This document shows, piece by piece, positions 1-9,887 of a DNA stretch of 64,000 bases. Source of the stretch: Symbiodinium kawagutii (taxonomy: Eukaryota > Sar > Dinophyceae > Suessiales > Symbiodiniaceae); assembly GCA_009767595.1 (NCBI GenBank), contig VSDK01003825.1, positions 72,869 through 136,868 of the forward strand. The letters run 5' to 3'. Position 1 is the stretch's first letter; every line of letters starts with the position of its first letter. A model generated the notes under the pieces. It searched no databases. It was not told where the DNA came from and worked only from the letters and a program-made list of their open reading frames with translations. The translations under genes were made by a program, and so were the position numbers.

Positions 1-2
1 AG

Positions 3-1414
3 GAAGCACAGAAATTCCTTCCTGTGACCCGTCTCTCTGCAGACGCACTTGCCTTGGTCATCGTAACCCATGAACCATTCCATGGCATCGCACCCACAAC
101 CATTCCGGCAGTTGATGTGAAAGGCTGTCCAGTTTTGACTAAGGTGGTGATCTTGAATTTCGGAGACGAGCTTGTGACATGCATGCCTCGACTACCATCG
201 GTAGCGCTCCAAGAAATTCCCACAGCAATCCTGGAAGTGGTCATCCAGAAGAAACTTGTGGCTTCATGGACCGATACAAGGAATGTGATGAATTTCCTGG
301 GGGTTCAGTTACCTGAGCTTAGATCCCAGCAAGTCATCTCTTCGTGGAGCTTCGCTACATTCAATGACTCAAAGCAGAAGTGTAGCCATGATGAAGCCAC
401 ATACATCCACGGCTTCATTAAGGTTCCTGCTNNNNNNNNNNNNNNNNNNNTAAGGTGCCTGCTGAGCAGCTGGCCCCAACCCTCACCCGTTCAGGTCAGT
501 CAGGCATTTTCTTGCAGGTCAAAACAGCAGATCGCCGGTATGATCCAAATTATGGAGTGGTTATCATGCACAACTCCACCATTGAAGAGATGATCAAGCT
601 TTCCAAATCCATTCGTGCATGCTTGGGCATCGTGCAGGTTGGACACAATGGCCCTTTTGCCCTTCGCTCGAAACGTGAGGACTTAGGTGAAGTGAGACGA
701 GCAGCCCTCCCTCAATGTATTTCTCTCCAAGAGGGGAATGCTCCGAGTGAAGGAACATGGTGGCTGTTGAAGAACTTGCGGGCTAGCACGACTTGTGCAC
801 AGCTTACTGAAGCACTGAAGGCCATTCCATGGGATGCAAATGCAATCCGACCTGCTGGTCGTGCTTCATGGATTGTTTGCGCCAAGGATGAACCGCCAGC
901 ATCACACCTGGGACTGGGGTCGGAACTTGTCACTGTTGTCCCATTCAAGTCGAACCCTGTGACACCCAGTGGCCCTGCTATCCCAGTTGATGCGAAGATG
1001 ACAATCCCACGATCCACGGACTCGTCAATGTGTCCGGAAGATGATGAGCACTCAGAAGCCACCACGGTTGCGTCCAGGTTGTCTGATTTGAAGTATGATA
1101 TGGAAGTCAAACTTACTACCATGATGAATGAACGCATTAAAGCATGTGATGATCGGATTGCGCAAGTTGCTGCATCCGTCGAAACAGTCAAGTCAGATGT
1201 TGTTGCTGTGGCCACCAGTTCCAAGGCAGAGTTTGCCCAGTTGCGAACACAACAAAGTGAGATTCAATCGCAGATAGAAGGCAACAACAACAACTTGTTG
1301 AAACAAATGCAGTCGATGTTCCAGACGATGCAGAATGACATCAAAGCCACCCTGGCTTCTGGTGCCCCTGCTGAAGGTGCTGCTGTCCGTAGCCGAAGTC
1401 GTTCCAAGGCTTGA
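3..1414 (+). CDS. LINE ORF1, gag-like RNA-binding protein (5' partial, contains N gap)
   Basis: The frame is open from the window edge, so the true start is upstream. It reads to the 19-N gap, with the residues IKVPA just before the gap and KVPAEQ just after it in another frame. The few bases flanking the gap are therefore duplicated, and the two pieces most likely form one protein of about 460 residues in this window. The C-terminal third has a heptad-rich segment (from about nt 1080 to 1340: DMEVKLTTMMNERIKACDDR and onward) that looks like a coiled coil, followed by a basic RSRSRSKA tail. This fits a LINE ORF1 that multimerises and binds element RNA. No zinc knuckle is seen in it. Stop at 1412-1414. 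Confidence 0.75.
432..450. other. Assembly gap (19 N) inside LINE ORF1
   Basis: The gap is flanked by near-identical short sequences (TTAAGGTTCCTGCT before, TAAGGTGCCTGCTGAG after). This is typical of two contig ends that overlap but were not merged, so the apparent ORF1 break is probably artificial. Confidence 0.8.
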
Positions 1415-1462
1415 CTATCTGATGTCAACACATCCACATGCCAGGTCAGACACCGTACTAAT

Positions 1463-4400
1463 ATGAATACCCTGTCAGGTGCCCTCAGCTTCAAGCCAGT
1501 GTGGTGCCTCTTGGCTTTTGTTTGCAACTTGGTGAGTGCTTCCGCCCACCAATTATGCCATAACCAGACCCAGGACAACGAACATTGGTGCCCTACCATC
1601 CCAACTTGTGACCAGAAGAGGACTTGCTCGTTTCCTTTGTGTCGAGGGACCCATGTCAGTGACCGCTGGTGCTCTCTTGATACTCAGGATCCTTGCTCGT
1701 CTTCTCACAATGTCACATTCTATGGGATTTTGCAACCTGATGTTGACCTTTGTTCTGGCAAATCAATTAATTGCGCCAAATGCAACCCGAGTACCATGCG
1801 TGTTACTCCTCCTTGCAATTATGTGCATTGTAATTATTCCGAAAATCAGATACAAAAATTGGATAATCCAAAACCAAACAAAAATGATTTTGCATCTATC
1901 CTTCAAATAAAAAAACTCAAAATCCAAAACCAAATAAATATTTTTTTGCACAAGCTGCTGTACCATAGTTTTTTAAGTTCCAGCATTGCTATGGCCATCC
2001 TTGTTTGCTCCCTTCTTGTGGTGGTTCACCCTAGTGAGCAACTTGTGATTCGTTCGGCCAGGAAGGTTGGATTGAGGAGACATAAGAAGCGCAGATGTTG
2101 CTCGCATTCAAATCGTCATTGGCCTTGGATCTGGTTGTTGGGTTTCATGCCCTTTGTGTTGATCATGGACTGGCTTCTCTTTCCTTGTGCCTTCTTTGTC
2201 CATAAAAGATGCGGTTGGTCTCTTCCACGTTGCAGATCTAACAGGATTCACTGTAGAAGACTTTGCCATTGGTGCCCATCCAACTTTTGTCATATCCCAC
2301 GCCCTCGCAAGCAGATCCTGTTTCTTTTGTGCCTGGTGTGTTGTATTGTTTGTAGTATGCTCTCAATTGAAGCCATTCGTTTTCCCTTTTCTATTTGGAC
2401 GAATCAGCCGAGACTTGGTGAAGCCTTGAATCCAGGCCCTGATGCACCTCCGAACAATCTTGTTATCTCGTGCTGCAATCCAACCACTATGTGGCAGAAA
2501 GAAGAAGATTTTGCACAACTTCTCCCTGGTATCCTTGGTATCTCCGAATCAGCTGCCACCATGAAAGTTCAGAACATCATGAGGCGATCTCTTGTTGCCA
2601 AGAAGATCCATTCCACGTGGTCTGCCCCTGTGAAGCCTTATGCCAACAGTGCTGCTGAGTTGAGAGGGATGGCCGGGGGGACTGCCATTTTGTCCACATT
2701 TCCTCAAAGGACTGTCCATGAGTTGCTCCCTGATGATTTCATTCAGTCCTCGAGGTTTGTGGAATCGCACATTCAGTACCAGCCCCACCGGTATTTGTAC
2801 ATGGCCACACTGTATGGTCCCACACCGACCTATAAATATGGCGATCCCTTAATGGTCATGAATAGACTCTTCAACATCACTGCGCAGCGGGCCATTCGGT
2901 TCCGCGGCCCAGCAGTGATTTGTGGTGACTTCAACCTTTCAATGGATAAACTTGAAGCCTGGCAGGCCCTTCTTGCCGCTGGATGGCAAGATGCTGCAGT
3001 GATTTCCTCGGAGAAAAATCACCATGACTTGGAAGCGACATCATGCGAATCTGCCCGGCATTCTTTCATCTTGATCAACCCAACACTTTGTAGAGCATTG
3101 ATCCAGTGCCGCACCACCCACCACCACATGTTCCCCACGCATCCTGTCTTGACTGCGACCTTCAACCTTGAGTGTATCCTGCGCCCGGTGAACTTGTGGA
3201 AGCTGCCCCGGAGCTTCGATATGTATCTTCATGACCCTGATGTGGCCCAATTTCATGCTGCATCCCTCCTTGACCCATCCCAGCAGAAAATCCAGCAGAG
3301 AATCCAAGAGGGGGATGTCAATGGACTTGCCGTCGATTGGACTAGAGTTTCCGAATGTACTCTTGCGCATGCATCCGTGAAATGTGATGGCACACATGAA
3401 AGAATTTCAAAAGCGCACTTTGGACGTGCCACCAAGAACCCTTTGTGTCAACAACATGTTATGATCCCGCTTACACGTAAAGCCAGAGATGGTGACTACC
3501 AGCCCTTGCAATCACAGTGTTCGGTTGTCTTACGACAGCATTGTCGCCAACTCCATAGATTGCAGAGTTTAGTCAGACAAATCACTGCCATTCATCGATC
3601 ATATAACCTTGCTGCCTGGAACCAAGCTTGCCATTTGTGGCTCGTTATTGTTCAAGCGAGGGGCTTCCATTTTTCGTTTGCCAACTGGATCCATGAACAC
3701 GTTTGTGAAATTTCGCCGTATGGGATGCCCTCGTTGGAAACTTTGATACTTATTAGAGATACATTTCATGAATGGCACACCAAGAATGAACGTGCTGCAT
3801 GGTTGAGAAAAACCAACCTCCGCCGGCTTGATTTGATTCAGAACTTGAGTGAAGGAGGTAAGTTAGCCTTTGATGCTGTTCGTGATGAGCCGGCCAAGCC
3901 CCTCACAACCATCGCTAGAACAGTGACATGTAAAGTCCGTCGGACGAGGTGGACCCGTGGGGGCCGCACCACTTTGCATGGTGGACCTTTTCGACAGCTT
4001 GACGTCAACCTTCCCATTACTTTTCAGGAACAGACTGTTTTTCTCTCCACGGTTGATGAAGATCGGTTGACTCTTGCCTCACCGGTACTTTTGAAGTCCA
4101 CAGATGAAACAATGATGATTGTCACACAAAAGCACCGCATTGTCGATCACGATGAGATGCATCAAGCTTTGTTTGACTCCTGGAATCCGTTCTTTAAACG
4201 GGATGATCCTACTGAAACTGAGCATGCACCTGCTGACATTGTGGATCTCATCAATCAGCTACCAGATATGCCGATTGCCCACTTTGAGCCAATTGATGCA
4301 AAAGATGTGCAACTGGCGCTCAGTAATACCAAGAAAAGAAGTGCACGTGGATCAGATGGTTTTAGCACCCGTGACCTCATGAAGCTTCCTCCCACCCTTG

Positions 4401-7400
4401 TTCAGCTGCTTGCCATTCTTTTGAATTTGATCGAGTCAACTGGATGCTGGCCGGATTCTTGGTGTCTTGCTAAGACGCAATGCCTACCCAAATGTGACAA
4501 CCCACAAAGCCCCCTGCAAGTCAGGCCTGTCACAGTGATGGCAAAGATTTACAGGTTGTGGGGGCGGATCAGAGGTAAACAGATTGCTGCCCATATCATT
4601 ACATTGATCCCACCAGAGGTGGGTGGCCCTTGTCAAAAGGTTGCTGCTGACATGATAGCTCTCCATGCTGCCAAACAGTTGGAAGATAGCTATGTTCATG
4701 GTGCACAGTTATGCGGTGCGGTGTTTGACATCATGAAATGTTATAACTGTGTTCATCGAGGGGGTTTGTTGTACCTTTTTCGCAAACTTGGCATTGGTGC
4801 TGCCCCGTTGAATGCCTTCGAAGCCATGATGAACCAGATGCAAAGGTTTTGGGAGGTCTCCCAAAATTGCTCGAGTCTTGATCACACGACAACAGGAATC
4901 ATCGAGGGATGCGGGGTTGCAGTACCTGCTATGCTTGCCATTGGTATCCTCGTTTACTTTCTTATGCTGCAACAAGTTCCTCAGTGCAAGTGTCTGTTTT
5001 TTGCTGACAACCTGTCCTTTACTGCTTCATGTACTGACACATTGAAAGCTGGTATTGATGCGTTAGTTGCAATCACCGATACTCTGCGTTTGACAATTGC
5101 TCCCACGAAAAGCTGGGTATGGGGAAACTCAACCAAGATGAGAAGTGCCTTGCGAACTTTCAGAGTGAATGGAGAATCAATTCCAGTGACCCTTCAGGCC
5201 AAAGACCTTGGTGTCCAACAATCCTACTGCAGGAAACGCTTCGTGGGTGTCTTGAAGGGGAGGATTCAGAAGTCAAAATCCCGACTCAATATTATCAAGA
5301 AAGCCAAGGTGCCTAGAAGTTGTACCAAGAGACTTGCTGTGAGTGCTGCTCTTCCCGTTGCTTCCTATGGTATGGCCCTCTCCAATGTTCATGGCAGGGA
5401 TTTTCATAATTTGCGTGTTTCTGCAGCAAGAGCAGTCAGACGTTCAGGTGCCGGAGCCAATGCATTCTTGGCATGTTGTGCTGTTGACCGAAACTTGGAC
5501 CCGGAACTCAACATCATTAAGAGCCGCTTTCAGATTTGGAAACGTTTTGCTGCCTTATTTCCTTCCATGATGGACAATTTCCATGAAATGTGTATTTATT
5601 TGCAAGATCTTCCGAACCTTCGACGAATCCCAGGCCCTGTTGCTGCCTTTGTGGGATCTCTTGTGCAATTGGGATGTCGATTTGTGACCGACAAATTTTG
5701 GATTTCTTTGGGTGCTCGGACCTTTAATTGGATGCGTACTTCTTTCAAAACCATCAAACTGTTTCTTGACGAAGTGTGGGTACGACATGTGTGTAGTACC
5801 AGAATCCATAGGAAGTTTTTCGATCTTCCTACTTTCGACCAAGCTGCGACTTCGAGTGCGTACAATAAGCTTTCATACCTTGACAAAGCTTTAATTGATA
5901 CTTGGTTCACTGGCAGGAACTGCACCAACGATTTCTTTGTGAAATATGTTCCTGACACCACTGCTGAGTGTACAATGTGTGGTGAACCTGACTCCCGGTA
6001 TCACCGTGTTTTTGAATGCCGTTGCCTTCAACATATTCGTGATAAATACAAGAATTTGATTCAACAGATACAACGCTGGCCTGAGACATGTTGGCAATTT
6101 GGTTTATGTCCCCTTGACGAGACATACATTGATCATTGGATTGAGCTCACACATTCTTGTCCAGTTTTCTCAGTCCCGGAGTCTTCGGATTGTGTACGAT
6201 ATGTCTTCACTGACGGGTGCGCGCACTTTGGGGATACACCAGGTCTTGCTGTGGCCTCGTCTGCATGGGTAGAGTGTGGATGGTTGTCTATTTCTACAAG
6301 GAATACAGCTCGTGCACTGGTACCTGGGGTGGAACAGTCCAGCTTTACAGGGGAGATGCATGCTATTCTCATGGTGCTTAACAGCTTCTGGCGGGTAGAG
6401 ATTTTTACAGACTGCGACGCGGTTTTCAAACTCTTGCAAGCAGCCTTGAATGCACAGGATCCTGATGTGGTACAGCATCCGTGTCAACATTTGTGGCAAC
6501 CCATTTTGCAACATCTTAAACTGCGACCTTCGGGCTACGTTACTGTGAGGAAGGTCAAAGCACACGTCGATCCACGTACTTGCACTGATGAATTTTCTGC
6601 TTGGTGTGCGTGGGCGAATGGCTTTGCTGATGAACAAGCTAAGAAGGTGTTTTCAATTGACTACAAAGTGCAATGGAGTATATTGGATCGGTGTCATGCA
6701 CAGAGAGGCAGGAACAAACAGCTGATCTATGCTTTCTTCCAGATGATTGCTCTTTTTAATCATCATGCTTTGAAATTGCATGGGAAATCCAGGACTGAGT
6801 GGACACGTGCTCCTTTTGACCCTACTACATTGGTTGAATTCTCGATCATTGGGCATACTGCACCCAGACCAGTGGAACTTCGTAATGAAGTGCTCCTTTC
6901 CTTTCCTTGGGGGAGTATTTTTTGCTGGCGCCTCTTGTGGTGGCTGAATCAACTTGAGTGGCCTCGTGGACAGAATGAACATGCTGACATTTCATTTATT
7001 GAATTGCTGGTCGATTTTCAGATGGCTACTGGGACAACTGTTCCATTCAATGCTTCTTCCCGACAGGAGCGTGCGAAATTTGGATATAATAATTTCATTT
7101 TACATGACCTTTCAGACGATGTTGCTGCTGGACCCAGATCACTGGCACAGCAGTCTGACCTCTGGGTGCGATGCCTCATGTGGATCAATCAGTGGTCGAA
7201 ACAAAAACTATTTCACGGTACGGTCATTGGAAGATCCTTTTCACTGGCTAAACTGGGATGTACATTGTGGTACAAGGGCCTTTCATGTCGCCCGAAGTTG
7301 GTTACTGGGTTCAAGCCTGCGGAAATTCTTCGTAGATATTTCATCACTGCAACTGGAACCATGCGAAATTGTAGCCGTATCCTTCAACTTCCTGCAACTG

Positions 7401-7498
7401 CGAAGTTGGTGCCGTGTGCACCCCTTGACCTGGATCGGCCCTTTCAGGAACGTATTGCATTAATTAGGAGGAGCAAGGACATTTGGTCCACTAATTAG
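1463..7498 (+). CDS. LINE ORF2: endonuclease / reverse transcriptase / RNase H polyprotein
   Basis: This 2011-residue ORF starts at the first ATG after ORF1. Order of domains: a signal-like hydrophobic leader (1-28); three further hydrophobic segments (about 170-190, 218-246, 285-303); the motif GEALNPGP with NPGP at 323-326; an APE-type endonuclease (about 330-570) with GDFNLSMD around D489 and THPV where SDHxxV is usual; reverse transcriptase with box A FDIMKCY (D1089) and box C FADN (1180-1183); a CCHC-type knuckle starting at C1503 (CTMCGEPDSRYHRVFEC); and RNase H with D1584, E1631, D1650, H1701 and D1723. The last 290 residues are unassigned. It would nick target DNA and copy element RNA by target-primed reverse transcription. 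Odd points are box C with Asn for the second Asp, the membrane-like N terminus, and an AT-rich patch near codons 127-167. Confidence 0.92.
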   Translation: MNTLSGALSFKPVWCLLAFVCNLVSASAHQLCHNQTQDNEHWCPTIPTCDQKRTCSFPLCRGTHVSDRWCSLDTQDPCSSSHNVTFYGILQPDVDLCSGKSINCAKCNPSTMRVTPPCNYVHCNYSENQIQKLDNPKPNKNDFASILQIKKLKIQNQINIFLHKLLYHSFLSSSIAMAILVCSLLVVVHPSEQLVIRSARKVGLRRHKKRRCCSHSNRHWPWIWLLGFMPFVLIMDWLLFPCAFFVHKRCGWSLPRCRSNRIHCRRLCHWCPSNFCHIPRPRKQILFLLCLVCCIVCSMLSIEAIRFPFSIWTNQPRLGEALNPGPDAPPNNLVISCCNPTTMWQKEEDFAQLLPGILGISESAATMKVQNIMRRSLVAKKIHSTWSAPVKPYANSAAELRGMAGGTAILSTFPQRTVHELLPDDFIQSSRFVESHIQYQPHRYLYMATLYGPTPTYKYGDPLMVMNRLFNITAQRAIRFRGPAVICGDFNLSMDKLEAWQALLAAGWQDAAVISSEKNHHDLEATSCESARHSFILINPTLCRALIQCRTTHHHMFPTHPVLTATFNLECILRPVNLWKLPRSFDMYLHDPDVAQFHAASLLDPSQQKIQQRIQEGDVNGLAVDWTRVSECTLAHASVKCDGTHERISKAHFGRATKNPLCQQHVMIPLTRKARDGDYQPLQSQCSVVLRQHCRQLHRLQSLVRQITAIHRSYNLAAWNQACHLWLVIVQARGFHFSFANWIHEHVCEISPYGMPSLETLILIRDTFHEWHTKNERAAWLRKTNLRRLDLIQNLSEGGKLAFDAVRDEPAKPLTTIARTVTCKVRRTRWTRGGRTTLHGGPFRQLDVNLPITFQEQTVFLSTVDEDRLTLASPVLLKSTDETMMIVTQKHRIVDHDEMHQALFDSWNPFFKRDDPTETEHAPADIVDLINQLPDMPIAHFEPIDAKDVQLALSNTKKRSARGSDGFSTRDLMKLPPTLVQLLAILLNLIESTGCWPDSWCLAKTQCLPKCDNPQSPLQVRPVTVMAKIYRLWGRIRGKQIAAHIITLIPPEVGGPCQKVAADMIALHAAKQLEDSYVHGAQLCGAVFDIMKCYNCVHRGGLLYLFRKLGIGAAPLNAFEAMMNQMQRFWEVSQNCSSLDHTTTGIIEGCGVAVPAMLAIGILVYFLMLQQVPQCKCLFFADNLSFTASCTDTLKAGIDALVAITDTLRLTIAPTKSWVWGNSTKMRSALRTFRVNGESIPVTLQAKDLGVQQSYCRKRFVGVLKGRIQKSKSRLNIIKKAKVPRSCTKRLAVSAALPVASYGMALSNVHGRDFHNLRVSAARAVRRSGAGANAFLACCAVDRNLDPELNIIKSRFQIWKRFAALFPSMMDNFHEMCIYLQDLPNLRRIPGPVAAFVGSLVQLGCRFVTDKFWISLGARTFNWMRTSFKTIKLFLDEVWVRHVCSTRIHRKFFDLPTFDQAATSSAYNKLSYLDKALIDTWFTGRNCTNDFFVKYVPDTTAECTMCGEPDSRYHRVFECRCLQHIRDKYKNLIQQIQRWPETCWQFGLCPLDETYIDHWIELTHSCPVFSVPESSDCVRYVFTDGCAHFGDTPGLAVASSAWVECGWLSISTRNTARALVPGVEQSSFTGEMHAILMVLNSFWRVEIFTDCDAVFKLLQAALNAQDPDVVQHPCQHLWQPILQHLKLRPSGYVTVRKVKAHVDPRTCTDEFSAWCAWANGFADEQAKKVFSIDYKVQWSILDRCHAQRGRNKQLIYAFFQMIALFNHHALKLHGKSRTEWTRAPFDPTTLVEFSIIGHTAPRPVELRNEVLLSFPWGSIFCWRLLWWLNQLEWPRGQNEHADISFIELLVDFQMATGTTVPFNASSRQERAKFGYNNFILHDLSDDVAAGPRSLAQQSDLWVRCLMWINQWSKQKLFHGTVIGRSFSLAKLGCTLWYKGLSCRPKLVTGFKPAEILRRYFITATGTMRNCSRILQLPATAKLVPCAPLDLDRPFQERIALIRRSKDIWSTN

Positions 7499-8318
7499 CT
7501 CTCAGTTTTTTACTTTGATTTGATGGCGTGACCGCTTCTTTTCGTATTTTGTTATTCTGCTTGGTGTACGAATTCTGACACCATGCAATCCCATGTCGAT
7601 AGTGGACTCAAGCTGGAAATTGGAAAATATAACTGTTGGTCATGATCCACCATTATTGATGGTGAATATTGACCCACAGCCATATGGTCAAGAACCAAGC
7701 ATCAATCATGGTAAAATCGGTGATCAGCTGGTGCTTGTGAGCTACCCACGAGTTGATCATCAACCCGCTACTGGTGACGGTGGTTACAACCCCCTTGAAA
7801 AATATTGGTCAACCAACCAAGTATTAACGATTACTAGGGGAAATAAAAAAATGTTTGAAACCACCAACCAGGCTAATATCGGTAATATGGTTGTGATTGT
7901 TGATTATATGTGTGGCCTGATGTGTTTGATATTGATAATTTGGGTAATATTTGTTGGTTGCATGTCTTGGTAATATTGGTAGTAATATGATAGTAATATG
8001 CTTGATCGTCCATGGTCAATGATCAATGGTTGAGCATCAATGCTTGATCATCAATGGTTGATCATCGAATCACATGATGATTTACCATTGATGCTTAGTT
8101 GTTGTATAACCATTATATATCAGCCGTACATTGGGGTTCTTTGTCCTGGAGTGGTCTGCAGAATATCAAGATGAAAAACATGAAATTATGATGCTGCTCA
8201 CAACGATTTCTGCATGCTCTTCTTCTAAAGACGAGTTGGTAAATGAAAATTCAAAGTTTGGTTTCCCAATACTTTGTCGGAGGAAACTACCAGAACATGC
8301 GGGTACTCAAAGATTCAT
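7499..8318. other. LINE 3' flank, AT-rich spacer
   Basis: No gene is seen. At about 7664-7685 lies a half copy of the terminal repeat of inverted-repeat family 1 (TTGACCCACAGCCATATGG). Around 8010-8090 there are several short repeats built on TGATCATCAATGGTTGA. The small open frames here have no protein-like composition. Confidence 0.6.
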
Positions 8319-8393
8319 GGGGTGCTTCTCAATGAGTAACAAATTTTCAGTAAGAAACCAACCATATTTAGGGGTCCCGTATTACAAAACACC
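8319..8393. mobile_element. Diverged short inverted-repeat element, family 2
   Basis: The left end GGGTGCTTCTCAATGAG and right end AGGGGTCCCGTATTACAAAA resemble the ends of the better family 2 copies, and the internal AAACCAACCATATTTAGGGG matches their core. It is old and has no clear target duplication. Confidence 0.5.
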
Positions 8394-8525
8394 AACAACC
8401 AGCGATTGTGTTCTTGGTTGTGTCTTCCATTCATTTGCCCCATTATGGAAATCTTCTGCAATCCCTTCATTCAGTGCATGACTGACCGGACCTGATGCAT
8501 CAACGGTCGCAGCATGACCATTTTG

Positions 8526-9630
8526 CTACAAACTTGCGATCTGATCCTGGACCGCGGAGCTGTCGCCTCCAAATTTTGAATTGCCCCAGGCAACGACTGA
8601 CCCATCTGCCACGATGGCGGCAAAAGCAAATCTGGAAGCACAAATCTGTTGCACACTCTGGAGCTGATCTTGGACCGGAGAGCAGTCACCACCATCCTCT
8701 GGATCGCCCCACGTAACAACTGACCCATCTGCCAGGATTGCAGCAAATGCTCTGTACGTGGCCTGAATCTGCTGGACACTCTGGAGCTGATCTTGGACTT
8801 GAGAGCTGTCACCACCCGAAGTTGCGTTGCCCCAGGTAACAACAGACCCATCTGCCACAACGGCAGCAAAGGCTGAACCTGTGCCATAAATGTGCTGCAC
8901 CCTCTGGAGCTGATCTTGGACCTTAGAGCTGTCACCACCGGCGTGTGGACGACCCCAGGTAACAACGGATCCATCGGCCAGGATGGCTGCAAATGCTTCG
9001 TCTGTGGCATGAATCTTCTGCACATTCCGAAGCTGATCTTGGACGTCAGAGCTGTCACCGCCAAAAGGTTCAGTGCCCCAGGTAACAACTGATCCATCCG
9101 CAAGGACGGCAGCAAAGGCCAGGGAGGTAGCCTGAATCTGCCTGACGTTCCGGAGCTGATCTTGGACCGGAGAGCAGTCACCGCCACACTCTGGATAACC
9201 CCAGGTAGCAACTGACCCATCTGCCAGAATTGCAGCAAATGCGCCACATGTGGCCTGAATCTGCTGCACACTCCCCAGCTCATCTTGGACGCGAGAACTG
9301 TCGTCAGGCCAAGCTAGACTGTCCTGTCTGAATTGTTTGAGGACTGACCCATCCGAAAGGATGGCCGCAAATGCACCACCTGCGGCTCGGATCTGCTTCA
9401 CACCCCGGAGCCTATCTTGGACTTGAGACTTGTCAAGTCCAGCAGCGAGCTCGCCCCACATAATCACTGACCCATCTGCAAGGATGGCAGCAAATGCAGA
9501 CATTGTGGTGTGAATCTGCTGCACACAGCCGAGCTGATCTTGGACTTGAGAGCTGTCACCGCCCAAAGCGGGATCGCCCCATGTTACGACTCCGTCGCCT
9601 CCATGGCACCACAATGCGAACGCGCCTCTT
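8526..9630 (-). repeat. Coding tandem repeat, 123-bp period, nine units
   Basis: The RCC1-like blades give a DNA repeat readable in all frames, which creates a long out-of-frame ORF on the same strand. Phrases such as CTGATCTTGGAC and GACCCATCTGCCA recur every 123 bases on the plus strand. Confidence 0.85.
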
Positions 9631-9866
9631 GTTGCGGCTAGCGCCACTTGAAGGGAAACAGCGGTGACATGTTCTCTGTCTTGGACCCCAGCAGCTTGAA
9701 GTGTCTCATAAGGAGCTAATACATGTCCATCTGCAGCGATAAGCTTCAGGAAACTTTGTCCCAAAGCCTTCTGAGCCTGAGTCTTCAACTCCTTTGCAGT
9801 AGATGACTGCAGAAGTGAAATGGTTTCACTGCGACCACTCGTTAGAGTCACGTGGACCTGAATCAT
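8526..9866 (-). CDS. Ubiquitin-like domain plus RCC1-like repeat protein
   Basis: A complete 446-residue ORF without introns. Residues 1-75 have the pattern of a ubiquitin-like fold (MIQVHVTLTSGRSETISLLQ, then KELKTQAQKALG, then LIAADGHVL). Residues 81-446 are nine tandem units of 41 residues with the core AFAAILADGSVVTWG, then GGDSS.VQDQL..VQQI.AT. This is RCC1/HERC-like beta-propeller blade material, with a 41-residue rather than the usual roughly 50-residue period. The third unit is degenerate (VLKQFRQDSLAW in place of VVTWG). The DNA period is 123 bp and the units are very similar, so recent homogenisation is likely. No HECT or other catalytic domain follows. A binding or scaffold role is inference. 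The start is the only ATG before the ubiquitin-like segment; TTTCCTTTGTAG ends 3 nt upstream of it and could be a cis or spliced-leader acceptor. Confidence 0.85.
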   Translation of the reverse strand: MIQVHVTLTSGRSETISLLQSSTAKELKTQAQKALGQSFLKLIAADGHVLAPYETLQAAGVQDREHVTAVSLQVALAATRGAFALWCHGGDGVVTWGDPALGGDSSQVQDQLGCVQQIHTTMSAFAAILADGSVIMWGELAAGLDKSQVQDRLRGVKQIRAAGGAFAAILSDGSVLKQFRQDSLAWPDDSSRVQDELGSVQQIQATCGAFAAILADGSVATWGYPECGGDCSPVQDQLRNVRQIQATSLAFAAVLADGSVVTWGTEPFGGDSSDVQDQLRNVQKIHATDEAFAAILADGSVVTWGRPHAGGDSSKVQDQLQRVQHIYGTGSAFAAVVADGSVVTWGNATSGGDSSQVQDQLQSVQQIQATYRAFAAILADGSVVTWGDPEDGGDCSPVQDQLQSVQQICASRFAFAAIVADGSVVAWGNSKFGGDSSAVQDQIASL

Positions 9867-9887
9867 CTTCTACAAAGGAAACTGCGT

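Larger units (their letters stand above)
1..7498 (+). mobile_element. Non-LTR retrotransposon (LINE), 5' end cut by the window
   Basis: Two consecutive ORFs on the plus strand have LINE organisation: a coiled-coil gag-like ORF1, then 48 nt later a long ORF2 with endonuclease, reverse transcriptase, CCHC knuckle and RNase H. The reading frame of ORF2 is unbroken over 2011 codons, so the copy is young or under selection, although its RT box C is atypical. I cannot place the 3' end: no poly(A) tail or clear target duplication is visible after the ORF2 stop. The 5' end lies outside the window. Confidence 0.9.

Noticed and set aside
7593..8481. Plus-strand ORFs of 126 and 116 codons after the LINE
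   Set aside because: They translate a family 1 half end and a family 2 element; composition is not protein-like.
8471..9283. Long second minus-strand frame over the RCC1-like gene
   Set aside because: It is the 123-bp repeat read out of frame; the 446-codon frame has the conserved DGSVVTWG cores.
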